From Micavibrio_C sp964577255 (GTDB lineage: Bacteria > Pseudomonadota > Alphaproteobacteria > Micavibrionales > Micavibrionaceae), in contig CAZNYM010000002.1 of NCBI GenBank assembly GCA_964577255.1, positions 1 through 64,000 of the forward strand: a DNA stretch of 64,000 bases. The letters run 5' to 3'. The notes beneath the pieces are model-generated. The model did not search any database. It worked only from the letters and a program-made list of their open reading frames with translations, and had not been told where the DNA came from. Positions within the stretch are counted from its first letter, which is position 1. Every line of letters begins with the position of its first letter. The position numbers were made by a program, and so were the translations under genes. Below, piece after piece: positions 25,112 to 32,481 of this stretch.

Positions 25112-26038
25112 TCAGGCCACTCCGGCACCCGCGGCATGTGCGGGATGCGGCAAAACGGCAACCATGGCACCCGCAACGGCGTCGCTTTCAGGATCGACAT
25201 ACATCCAGGCGTCGCGATTGGCGAACAGCTTGTGCAGCAGCGCGTTGTTCATGGCGTGGCCGGGACGGTAGCATTCATAGGCGCCGATGATGGGCGCGCC
25301 AGCCAGATACAGGTCGCCCACGGCGTCCAGCAGCTTATGGCGGATGAATTCATCGCTGTAGCGCAGACCTTCCTTGTTCAGGACCCGGCGCTCGTCGAGC
25401 ACGATGGCATTTTCGAGCGAACCGCCGCGGGCCAGGCCGGCAGCGCGCAACGCCTCGACTTCGTGCGCGAAGCCGAACGTGCGGGCCTGCGACAGCTCGT
25501 GGCGGAAATAGCCGTTGAGCAGCGTGGTCGAGAAAAACTGGCGGCCGATAACCGGGTGAGCGAAGTCGATCTGGCCGCTGAAGCTGGGCACGGCAGCGGG
25601 CGACAGGCGCACGCGCTTGCCTTCTTCCTCGACGATCACGTCATCGAGGATTTTGATGGCGCGGCGGGGAGCCGCCTGGGCCACGATGCCGACGCGGTCG
25701 ATCAGCGCCACGAAGGGTGCGGAACTACCGTCCATCACCGGCACTTCCGGTCCGTCGAGATGAACGAATACGTTATCGATGCCGCAGCCGCGCAGCGCCG
25801 CCATCAGGTGCTCAATGGTGCCGACCGACGCACCGAATTCGTTCGCGATCACGGTGCACAGACGCGTATCGGCCACGCGGTTCCACAAGGCAGGAATGCG
25901 GTTGTCGCCATCCAGATCGGTGCGCACAAACACGATCCCCGTGTGAACGGGGGCGGGCGCGAGCGTCAGACTGACCGGGCGGCCGGTGTGAAGGCCCAAG
26001 CCTTGGCATGCGCTGGTATGAGCGACGGTGGTCTGCAT
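25112..26038 (-). CDS. lpxC: UDP-3-O-acyl-N-acetylglucosamine deacetylase (LpxC)
   Basis: Zinc amidase that makes the committed step of lipid A synthesis in the cytoplasm. The 308 residues show the family's zinc ligands: EHLMAAL (first His), HKLLDAVGD (second His and Asp), and the later general-acid His in GHAMNNALL. The N-terminus ACQGLGLHTGRPVSLTL is typical. It ends the dcw cluster, downstream of ftsZ, but a strong terminator lies between them, so it has its own promoter region (26039-26160), which carries a CtrA motif and a long dyad. Identity is secure. Confidence 0.96.
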   Translation of the reverse strand: MQTTVAHTSACQGLGLHTGRPVSLTLAPAPVHTGIVFVRTDLDGDNRIPALWNRVADTRLCTVIANEFGASVGTIEHLMAALRGCGIDNVFVHLDGPEVPVMDGSSAPFVALIDRVGIVAQAAPRRAIKILDDVIVEEEGKRVRLSPAAVPSFSGQIDFAHPVIGRQFFSTTLLNGYFRHELSQARTFGFAHEVEALRAAGLARGGSLENAIVLDERRVLNKEGLRYSDEFIRHKLLDAVGDLYLAGAPIIGAYECYRPGHAMNNALLHKLFANRDAWMYVDPESDAVAGAMVAVLPHPAHAAGAGVA

Positions 26039-26054
26039 AGCGGGATCCGGTTTG

Positions 26055-26069
26055 TTAACTCTCTGTTAA
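26055..26069. promoter_or_regulatory. Full CtrA-type motif upstream of lpxC
   Basis: TTAA at 26055-26058 and TTAA at 26066-26069 are separated by seven bases, an exact match to the alphaproteobacterial CtrA consensus TTAA-N7-TTAA. It lies 17-31 bases upstream of the lpxC ATG. A GANTC site abuts it at 26070-26074. So close to the start codon it could act by blocking or activating an immediately adjacent promoter. Confidence 0.65.
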
Positions 26070-26122
26070 GATTCGGCGCACCCCAGAGGATATAGGGGCC
26101 CCGGGCCCGCCCTCAAATCACG

Positions 26123-26145
26123 GTTTGTTGCACCGTGTAACAAAC
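26123..26145. promoter_or_regulatory. 23-bp near-perfect dyad upstream of lpxC
   Basis: GTTTGTTGCAC (26123-26133), a central C, and GTGTAACAAAC (26135-26145) form an inverted repeat with one mismatch per half. It lies about 85 bp upstream of lpxC and 26 bp from the hairpin of the ftsZ terminator. It resembles an operator for a dimeric repressor; no regulator is identified. Confidence 0.55.
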
Positions 26146-26160
26146 TTAACTATTTGAAAA

Positions 26161-26205
26161 ATAATAAAAAAACGGGGCCTGGAAGAAAGCTCCCAAAGCC
26201 CCGTT
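26161..26205 (-). terminator. Rho-independent terminator of ftsZ
   Basis: Reading leftward, AACGGGGC (26205-26198) pairs with GCCCCGTT (26178-26171) around a 19-base loop and is followed by a run of seven T and a TTATT tail. It lies 48 bases past the ftsZ stop and isolates ftsZ from lpxC. Confidence 0.75.
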
Positions 26206-26225
26206 CAAGGAAGTGCCGTCCGTCT

Positions 26226-26248
26226 CCGGGCCTCGTACGGAGGCCCGG
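26226..26248 (-). terminator. GC-rich hairpin just after the ftsZ stop
   Basis: CCGGGCCTC (26226-26234) pairs with GAGGCCCGG (26240-26248) around a five-base loop. It begins four bases past the stop and precedes the classical terminator at 26161-26205. No T run follows, so it more likely protects the 3' end or aids termination. Confidence 0.45.
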
Positions 26249-26252
26249 CGGC

Positions 26253-28070
26253 TTAATTGGCTTGGCGACGGAGAAAGGCCGGAATGTCGAGTTCATCATC
26301 CTGGACGTCGGCCACGCGGGTTCCCCCGGGCGGATCGATGTTCAGGGTTCCCTGCAGCGGGCGTTGCGAAACGCGCATGCCGGACTCTGCCCTGCTCTCA
26401 CCCTCGGCATCCTCGGCGGATGCGTGATGGCGGAGAGGATTGGTGAAGCGCTCGAAGATAGATGGCGATTTTTTCTTCTGCTGCGCATGGGCGCCGGGCA
26501 CCGGCGGCCTGAGAATATAGCCGGCGGTCGAAGGCGCCATATGCTCGGGTTGCGGCGCACGCGTCGCGGCCAGGCTCGGGAAATGCGGGCCGTAACCGGT
26601 AGCGTTCGGCTCGCGATCAGCTGCCTGCACTTCCACCGGATACGGGGGAATGAAGGAGTCGTTGTAAACCGAAGCACGGGGAGTAGCCGCCACCGGCGCG
26701 GGCGCGGAAGCGGCCTCAGGCTTTTTTCCGGGTATACCCGTACCGTATTGCTGATATTCCGGCTGCTGGAATAGATCGGCCTCGGGCTGCGGCATCTCCT
26801 CCATGCGGCGGGCGGTCGCACCGTAAGCGCCGGCGGCAACCGCCGGGGCGGGTGCGCGCAGCGGCGGCGCCATCGTGGCGGCGGCGCGCGCGGCGGCAAC
26901 GCCCTGCGGCTCGTGCAGAGCCTGCTGCTGGGTATGCCAGGTGGCGGGCGCCGTTGCGGCGGGCTGCATGTCGGCGGTGTAAGGCTGGGTGCGGTCGAAG
27001 CGGCGCTCGGACACCACCCCGGCCTGCTGCTGTGCGGTCAGGGCGTTGATGATGTGCGGGCCAAACGCGGCCGCTTTTCCGCCCTTGGCCATTTTCTGCT
27101 CGACGGCGTCGATGCCGGTGGCGATGATCGACACGCGGATCGTGCCCTGCATCGTCGCATCGAAAGTCGAACCAAAGATGATGTTGGCGTCGGGATCGAC
27201 TTCCTCGCGAATGCGATTGCAGGCCTCATCGATCTCGAACAACGTCAGATCACTGCCGCCGCAGATATTGATGATGACGGCGCGGGCGCCCTTCATCGAC
27301 ACGTCGTCGAGCAGCGGGTTGTTGATGGCTTTTTCCGCCGCCTGGACGGCACGGCCGTCGCCGCCGGCTTCGCCGACGCCGATCACGGCCTTGCCCATTT
27401 CCTGCATCACGGTGCGGATGTCGGAGAAGTCGAGATTGACCTCGCCCGGCATAACGATTAGATCGGTCACGCCGCGTACCGCCGACTGCAGTACGCTGTC
27501 CGCCATGCGGAAGGATTCGGCAAAAGTGGTTTTTTCGTTGGCGACGCGGAACAGGTTCTGGTTCGGGATGACGATCAGCGTGTCGACATATTGCTGCATG
27601 TCCTCGATGCCCTTTTCGGCCATCTTCATCCGGCGCGAACCTTCGAAGTGGAAGGGTTTGGTCACCACGCCGACAGTCAGAATTCCCTTCTCGCGGCAGG
27701 CGCGGGCAATGATCGGCGCGGCACCGGTACCGGTGCCGCCGCCCATGCCGGCGGTGATGAAGGCCATGTTAGAGCCTTCAAGATAACGCATCACATCGTC
27801 GAGCGATTCCTGCGCGGCGTTGGTACCCACTTCAGGACGGGCCCCCGCCCCCAGACCGCCGGTGACGGTCACGCCCAGCTGGACCTGGTTTTCGCACAGC
27901 GAGCTTTCCAGCGCCTGGGCGTCGGTATTGCAGACCACGAATTCGCAGCCCTCAAGCCCGGAGGCCAGCATATTGTTCACGGCATTTCCGCCGGCGCCAC
28001 CGACGCCGACCACGGTGATTCTGGGAGACAATTTCTGTACCTCTTTGTGCTGAATTCTGACGTTAATCAT
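26253..28070 (-). CDS. ftsZ: Cell division protein FtsZ
   Basis: Tubulin-like GTPase that forms the Z ring. The start is the ATG at 28070 with GGAGGA upstream; the longer frame to 28178 is not preferred. The 605 residues begin INVRIQHKEVQKLSPRI. The GTP signature GGGTGTGAAP is near residue 110 and the T7-loop region VNLDFSDIRTVMQ near 205. The core ends near residue 320. It is followed by an unusually long Pro/Ala/Gln-rich linker of about 270 residues and the conserved C-terminal peptide ELDIPAFLRRQAN, which binds FtsA and other partners. It ends with a strong terminator and is separated from ftsA by a 350-bp regulatory gap. Confidence 0.97.
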   Translation of the reverse strand: MINVRIQHKEVQKLSPRITVVGVGGAGGNAVNNMLASGLEGCEFVVCNTDAQALESSLCENQVQLGVTVTGGLGAGARPEVGTNAAQESLDDVMRYLEGSNMAFITAGMGGGTGTGAAPIIARACREKGILTVGVVTKPFHFEGSRRMKMAEKGIEDMQQYVDTLIVIPNQNLFRVANEKTTFAESFRMADSVLQSAVRGVTDLIVMPGEVNLDFSDIRTVMQEMGKAVIGVGEAGGDGRAVQAAEKAINNPLLDDVSMKGARAVIINICGGSDLTLFEIDEACNRIREEVDPDANIIFGSTFDATMQGTIRVSIIATGIDAVEQKMAKGGKAAAFGPHIINALTAQQQAGVVSERRFDRTQPYTADMQPAATAPATWHTQQQALHEPQGVAAARAAATMAPPLRAPAPAVAAGAYGATARRMEEMPQPEADLFQQPEYQQYGTGIPGKKPEAASAPAPVAATPRASVYNDSFIPPYPVEVQAADREPNATGYGPHFPSLAATRAPQPEHMAPSTAGYILRPPVPGAHAQQKKKSPSIFERFTNPLRHHASAEDAEGESRAESGMRVSQRPLQGTLNIDPPGGTRVADVQDDELDIPAFLRRQAN

Positions 28071-28420
28071 GCTGGATTCCTCCTTGGGCGTGATGTCCCC
28101 GATTCTATCTTTTTTTGCTCGCGACCTTGAAGGGCGAAACCGCCGGGTTCCGGCAAAAAGACTTGAAAAACAAGGCAATACTCCCCTTCTAAAACGGACT
28201 CAGTACTTGAGACCGGCAGGCTAAGTGATTCATTCGACTCAGGTTTACGAGTCTGACCAAGCGCCCCGGATTCGGAAAGCCCTGTAAAGCAAAATACTGT
28301 GGATAAGTGCGAGTTTCGCACCGTAAACATGGCCGCACGGGGCTTTGCGGGCGGCTGCGGCTGTTAGCAGGTCTGTGCAAGGCCGGTGAGTGATTCGGGA
28401 AAAATGAAAAAGGCCCGGCT
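28071..28420. promoter_or_regulatory. ftsA-ftsZ intergenic region with DnaA box and GANTC cluster
   Basis: 350 bp without a gene, carrying the ftsZ promoter region. It has one perfect DnaA box (TTATCCACA on the minus strand, 28306-28298). It also has eight GANTC (CcrM-type methylation) sites starting at 28075, 28101, 28197, 28227, 28236, 28249, 28269 and 28392, where about one would be expected by chance. The 28236 and 28249 sites form an inverted repeat. A short hairpin GCCGG-GTT-CCGGC sits at 28142-28154. No clear -35/-10 was picked. Confidence 0.6.
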
Positions 28421-29689
28421 CTACCAGTTTTCGCGCAGCCAGTAGCGTACGCGCTCCCACAGGCTGCCGGGCTCGACCTGAGCCAGGATATCGTCGGGCG
28501 CTTCGTGGCTGCGCTCGGACAGATAGGTGAGGAGGCCCGCCGTGGTCGAGAAAGCCGGGCCGTTGACGGCTTCGGCCAGGCCCTGGATGCGCAAGGGGCG
28601 GCCCAGGCGCACCTGCTTGTCGAGCACTAATTGCGCCAGGTCGCGCAGGCCGGGGATCTGGCTCGCACCACCCGTCAACACCACACGCCGTCCGGCGATG
28701 GCCGATACGCCGGTATCCTGCAGGCGCGCGCGCACCAGCTCGAGAATTTCCTCAAGGCGCGGCTGAATGATGCCGACCAGAAGCGAGCGCGGCACGTGGT
28801 TGGGGTGCGTGCGCTCGTCCTCGCCCACCACCGGCACATCGATCAACTCGTTTTCGTCTGCCATCGTCGCCATGGCGCTGCCGTAAAGCGCCTTCATGCG
28901 CTCGGCGTCCATCATCGAGGTGGTCAGGCCGCGGGCGATGTCGCTCGTGACGTGCTGGCCGCCAAGCGGCAGCGCATCGGCGAAGATCAGCGACCCGCCC
29001 TGAAACACCGCGAACGACGTCACGCCCGCGCCCATGTCGATGACGGTGCAGCCGAGATCCATTTCGTCGTCGACCAGGCTCGAAAGCCCGGCGGCGTAGG
29101 ATGACAGGCACAAGGCGACGACGTCCAGATGACTGGCTTCGATGCAGGCGGCGGTGTTGCGCAGGGCCGTGGCCTCGCCGGTGACAAGATGCACATCCAC
29201 GCTCATGACCTGGCCCAGCATGCCGCGCGGATCGCGGATGCCGCCGCGGTTGTCGATGGCAAAGCCGGTGGGAATGGCATGCACCATCTCCTGCCCCGAG
29301 CCGGTGACATGATCCTGCGCGCGCGCCAGCGCCCGGCGGATGTCGTTGTCGGTCACTTCATGGCCCAGCAGGTTGACATCGACGCCGAAATTGTGCGAAC
29401 GGGCATGGATGCCAGGCACGTTGATCATCACGTCGCGCAGCGGATAGCCGCTTAGGGCGTTTTCGGCCATCTTCTCGGCTGCGCTCACGCACTGGCGGAT
29501 CGACAGCTCGGCGGCGCCGAGATCAACCACCGTGCCGCCCTTGATCCCGGCCGAAGCCTGATGCCCCACGCCCATGACCTGAAAGCGTCCCTCATCGTCG
29601 ACGATGCGGGCGATGAAGCAGGCGATCTTGCTGGAACCGATATCCAGCGCCGCGATGACGGAACCCTTGGGCTTTGGTTTTTGTTTCAT
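28421..29689 (-). CDS. ftsA: Cell division protein FtsA
   Basis: Actin-related protein that tethers FtsZ to the membrane and activates septal synthesis. The 422 residues start with KGSVIAALDIGSSKIACFIA (phosphate 1). Further actin-fold motifs are CTVIDMGAGVTSFAVFQGG and VVLTGGASQIPGLRDLA. The C-terminal segment WERVRYWLRENW is the amphipathic membrane-targeting helix. Length is standard. It starts 68 bp after ftsQ, and the ftsZ gene follows after a long gap. Confidence 0.96.
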   Translation of the reverse strand: MKQKPKPKGSVIAALDIGSSKIACFIARIVDDEGRFQVMGVGHQASAGIKGGTVVDLGAAELSIRQCVSAAEKMAENALSGYPLRDVMINVPGIHARSHNFGVDVNLLGHEVTDNDIRRALARAQDHVTGSGQEMVHAIPTGFAIDNRGGIRDPRGMLGQVMSVDVHLVTGEATALRNTAACIEASHLDVVALCLSSYAAGLSSLVDDEMDLGCTVIDMGAGVTSFAVFQGGSLIFADALPLGGQHVTSDIARGLTTSMMDAERMKALYGSAMATMADENELIDVPVVGEDERTHPNHVPRSLLVGIIQPRLEEILELVRARLQDTGVSAIAGRRVVLTGGASQIPGLRDLAQLVLDKQVRLGRPLRIQGLAEAVNGPAFSTTAGLLTYLSERSHEAPDDILAQVEPGSLWERVRYWLRENW

Positions 29690-29757
29690 GACAGCGAGAC
29701 CGAAAGGACAGGCCCGGTAAGGAAAAACCGGGCGGGAACGGGTTACATTACACCATA

Positions 29758-30618
29758 TTATATAGGCGTATAACTGGCTTTGTAATCCCTGACCGCGCCC
29801 GCGCGCGGGCGCAGCACCATGCGGTCGGGCTGGCGCAAATCGATGCTTTCGATATCCTCTTCCAGCACGCGGTCACGGCGCTGGGCGTCCGACAGGCGTG
29901 AAAGTGCGGGCGCCAGATCGCCCTCGGGCAGGCGCACGGTTACACCGCCGGCAAAGCTCATGTCCCAGCGGCGCGCGCCCACCCAGGTGGCGGCTTCAAG
30001 CCGCCCCTTGAGGTCTGGATCGGCCGCCACCAGCGCCAGAAGCTCGGCCGCGGCCTTGTTTGCTTCCTCGCCCACGACGATCGGCAGGCCCTTCATGCCG
30101 GCGGTCAGTTCGGTGGTGATGGTCACGCCTTCATTATCGATCACGCGCAGCTTACCCTTGTGCTGCCACAGGGCGATGGGCTCGCGCTCGATCAGGCCGA
30201 TATAGACGGTATCGGGTAGACGCCGCTCGACATGGACATCGCGCACCCAGGAAAGCCTGCCGATCATCTCCTGCGCCTGGGCAGGATCGAAGGCGAACAG
30301 CGGATCGCCGCGCTGCAGATCGATCAGTGCGCGCAGCACGGCGGGATCGGTATGCACCCGCCCCTCGACCAGGATGTTGTCGACGCGGAAACCGGCATCA
30401 GCCAGCAGGACCATGCTTTTACGCTCGACATAGTTTTTGAAGCTCGCGGGAGCGCCGGCCGTCACCGCCCATGCGCCCAGCCACAGGACAGCGAGAAGAA
30501 AGGCGGCACGCAGCGCCGCCCGGCGCAGGCCGTATCTCAGGCGCGCTGTTTTCGTTCCCCGGGTGCGCTTCCGGATGATTTTGCTGCGGGTGGTTCCTGT
30601 TTTTCCTGCGCGTGGCAT
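29758..30618 (-). CDS. ftsQ: Cell division protein FtsQ
   Basis: Bitopic divisome protein, 286 residues if the ATG at 30618 is used (GGAAA nine bases upstream); an ATG at 30645 in frame is possible. A long basic cytoplasmic tail precedes the membrane helix (AAFLLAVLWLGAWAVTA), then the POTRA domain (FRVDNILVEGRVHTDPAVLRALIDL) and the beta domain (RRLPDTVYIGLIEREPIALW). The gene starts inside ddl and overlaps it by about 82 bases. Confidence 0.92.
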   Translation of the reverse strand: MPRAGKTGTTRSKIIRKRTRGTKTARLRYGLRRAALRAAFLLAVLWLGAWAVTAGAPASFKNYVERKSMVLLADAGFRVDNILVEGRVHTDPAVLRALIDLQRGDPLFAFDPAQAQEMIGRLSWVRDVHVERRLPDTVYIGLIEREPIALWQHKGKLRVIDNEGVTITTELTAGMKGLPIVVGEEANKAAAELLALVAADPDLKGRLEAATWVGARRWDMSFAGGVTVRLPEGDLAPALSRLSDAQRRDRVLEEDIESIDLRQPDRMVLRPRAGAVRDYKASYTPI

Positions 30619-31526
30619 TGGGCGGTTTCCACAAGATGGGCGCATAGCTGGCTGTAAGTCATGCCTCTATGCTCGGGCTGGATGAGGGCGATCGAGCCCG
30701 GCGACAGGCCGGGCATGGTGTTGATCTCCAGGAAGTATACCCCATCCGCCCCCGGTTTTGAATCGTCATAACGCAGGTCGCAGCGGGCCAGGCCGCTGCA
30801 GCCCAGGACGGCGAAGGCTTTTTCGGAGAAATCCATGGCCGTTCTGGCGACAATTTCCGGAACCGGGGCCGGCGTGATCAGCTCGGTGCGGCCGTCGCGG
30901 TATTTGGCGTCGTAGTCGAAGAAACGGCCGGGTACGATGATCTCGGTCACGCCCTGGGCCACGCCGTCCAGCACCGCGACATGGATCTCGCGGCCGGGCA
31001 CGTATTTTTCCACCAGCACCTTCTCGCCGTAGACCCAGTGCGCTTCGTCGAGCGGCAGCTGGTTGTCGCCTTCCATGACGATGTTCACGCCCACGCTCGA
31101 GCCTTCGTTGACCGGCTTGACCACATAGGGGCGCGGCATGACGCGTTCGGCCAGCACATCGGCCTTGCTCGCGACCGCGCCCGCGGCCACGCGCACGCCG
31201 GCGGCGCTCACCATGATCTTGGTCAGCACCTTGTCCATGCCGATGGCCGAAGCCGTGACGCCGGAATGGGTATAGGGGATGCCCAGGATTTCAAGCACGG
31301 CCTGAATCGTGCCGTCCTCGCCGCCGCGGCCGTACAGATTGTTGAACACAACGTCGGGCGCGGGCGTCAGCGCCGCCACCAGCTTCTGCAAGTCGCGGGT
31401 GACGTCGATCATGTTCACCTCGTAACCGGCTTCCTGCAGCGCCTTTTCAATGTGCGTGCCCTTGTAGAGGGAGACTTCGCGCTCCGACGACCAGCCCCCG
31501 ACCAGTAATGCGACTTTTTTTGCCAT
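30537..31526 (-). CDS. ddl: D-alanine-D-alanine ligase
   Basis: ATP-grasp ligase that makes the D-Ala-D-Ala dipeptide for lipid II. The 329 residues show the N-terminal GGWSSEREVSLYKG, the ATP-grasp YVVKPVNEGSSVGVNIV and the metal-binding C-terminal YFLEINTMPGLSPGSIALIQ. It is followed by the overlapping ftsQ and preceded by murB with a 12-bp gap. The last about 25 residues (QEKQEPPAAKSSGSAPGERK) are a low-complexity tail not usual for the family. Confidence 0.95.
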   Translation of the reverse strand: MAKKVALLVGGWSSEREVSLYKGTHIEKALQEAGYEVNMIDVTRDLQKLVAALTPAPDVVFNNLYGRGGEDGTIQAVLEILGIPYTHSGVTASAIGMDKVLTKIMVSAAGVRVAAGAVASKADVLAERVMPRPYVVKPVNEGSSVGVNIVMEGDNQLPLDEAHWVYGEKVLVEKYVPGREIHVAVLDGVAQGVTEIIVPGRFFDYDAKYRDGRTELITPAPVPEIVARTAMDFSEKAFAVLGCSGLARCDLRYDDSKPGADGVYFLEINTMPGLSPGSIALIQPEHRGMTYSQLCAHLVETAQCHAQEKQEPPAAKSSGSAPGERKQRA

Positions 31527-31538
31527 GCCCCGACTTCC

Positions 31539-32477
31539 TTACTTGGCTGATCCTATTCTCTTGATTTCCCATCTTAATTCAATCCCACAATCTTCGCGCA
31601 CCCGGCGGCGGACCGCCTCGCCCAGCGATTCAAGGTCGGCGCCGGTGGCGTTGCCGGTATTGATCATGAAATTGGCATGCATCTCGGACATCATCGCCCC
31701 GCCCGCGCGCAGGCCCCGGCATCCGGCGCGGTCGATCAGCTGCCAGACTTTCGTGCCCGTGGGCAGGCCGGCTTTCTCCACCTCCTCGGCTGTAGGGTTT
31801 GCGAAGGTCGAGCCGCCGGTTTTCTCGCGGATGGGCTGGGACGCGGTGCGCTTTTGCTTGATGTCGTCCATGTGCGCCTTGATGGCGGCTTCGTCGCCCG
31901 GGCGGCCCTGGAACAGCGCCTCGATGAAAATATAATCTTCCGGCACGGCGGTGTGGCGGTAGCTCATGCCCATCTGCGCGGGCGTGAGTTTGTGAACGCG
32001 GCCGGCGCGGTCGAGCGCCGTCGCCTCGATCAGGACGTCTTTTGTTTCGCTGCCATAGCAGCCGGCGTTCATGCGCAGCGCGCCGCCGATCGTGCCGGGG
32101 ATGCCGCTGAAAAATTCCAGTCCCGCGATCCCCGCCCGGCACGCCGCCATCGCGACGTTGCCATCAAGCGCCATCGCGCCCGCGCGCAGGCGGTAACCGT
32201 CCTCGATCTTGACGTCGGTAAATTCCTTGCCCATGCGGATGGTCGCGCCCGGCACACCGCCATCGCGCACGATGGTGTTGGACAAAACGCCCAGCACCGT
32301 GACATCGCCTTTATAGGTGGCAAGAAAAGCGGCCAGATCGCCGGCATCCTCGGGCTTGAACAGAAGCGCGGCCCGGCCGCCGGCGCGAAACCAGCCGACT
32401 TCACCCAAGGGAGCGTTTTCAGTATAGCGTCCGCGCACGGCGGGCAGGTCCTGCGCTTTGAGCAAAACGTTTTCCAC
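31539..32477 (-). CDS. murB: UDP-N-acetylenolpyruvoylglucosamine reductase (MurB)
   Basis: FAD enzyme that reduces UDP-GlcNAc-enolpyruvate to UDP-MurNAc with NADPH. The most likely start is the GTG at 32477, five bases after the murC stop and preceded by AGGGA, giving 312 residues. The motifs VGWFRAGGRAALLFKP and AGLEFFSGIPGTIGGALRMNAGCYG bind FAD, and the catalytic Ser lies in KTGGSTFANP near the C-terminus. The longer frame running through the N gap is not coding. Position between murC and ddl is characteristic of alphaproteobacteria. Confidence 0.94.
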   Translation of the reverse strand: MENVLLKAQDLPAVRGRYTENAPLGEVGWFRAGGRAALLFKPEDAGDLAAFLATYKGDVTVLGVLSNTIVRDGGVPGATIRMGKEFTDVKIEDGYRLRAGAMALDGNVAMAACRAGIAGLEFFSGIPGTIGGALRMNAGCYGSETKDVLIEATALDRAGRVHKLTPAQMGMSYRHTAVPEDYIFIEALFQGRPGDEAAIKAHMDDIKQKRTASQPIREKTGGSTFANPTAEEVEKAGLPTGTKVWQLIDRAGCRGLRAGGAMMSEMHANFMINTGNATGADLESLGEAVRRRVREDCGIELRWEIKRIGSAK

Positions 32478-32481
32478 GTCC

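Noticed and set aside
28071..28178. An N-terminal extension of FtsZ to 28178
   Set aside because: The extension is unlike any FtsZ and a strong Shine-Dalgarno (GGAGGA) precedes the ATG at 28070.
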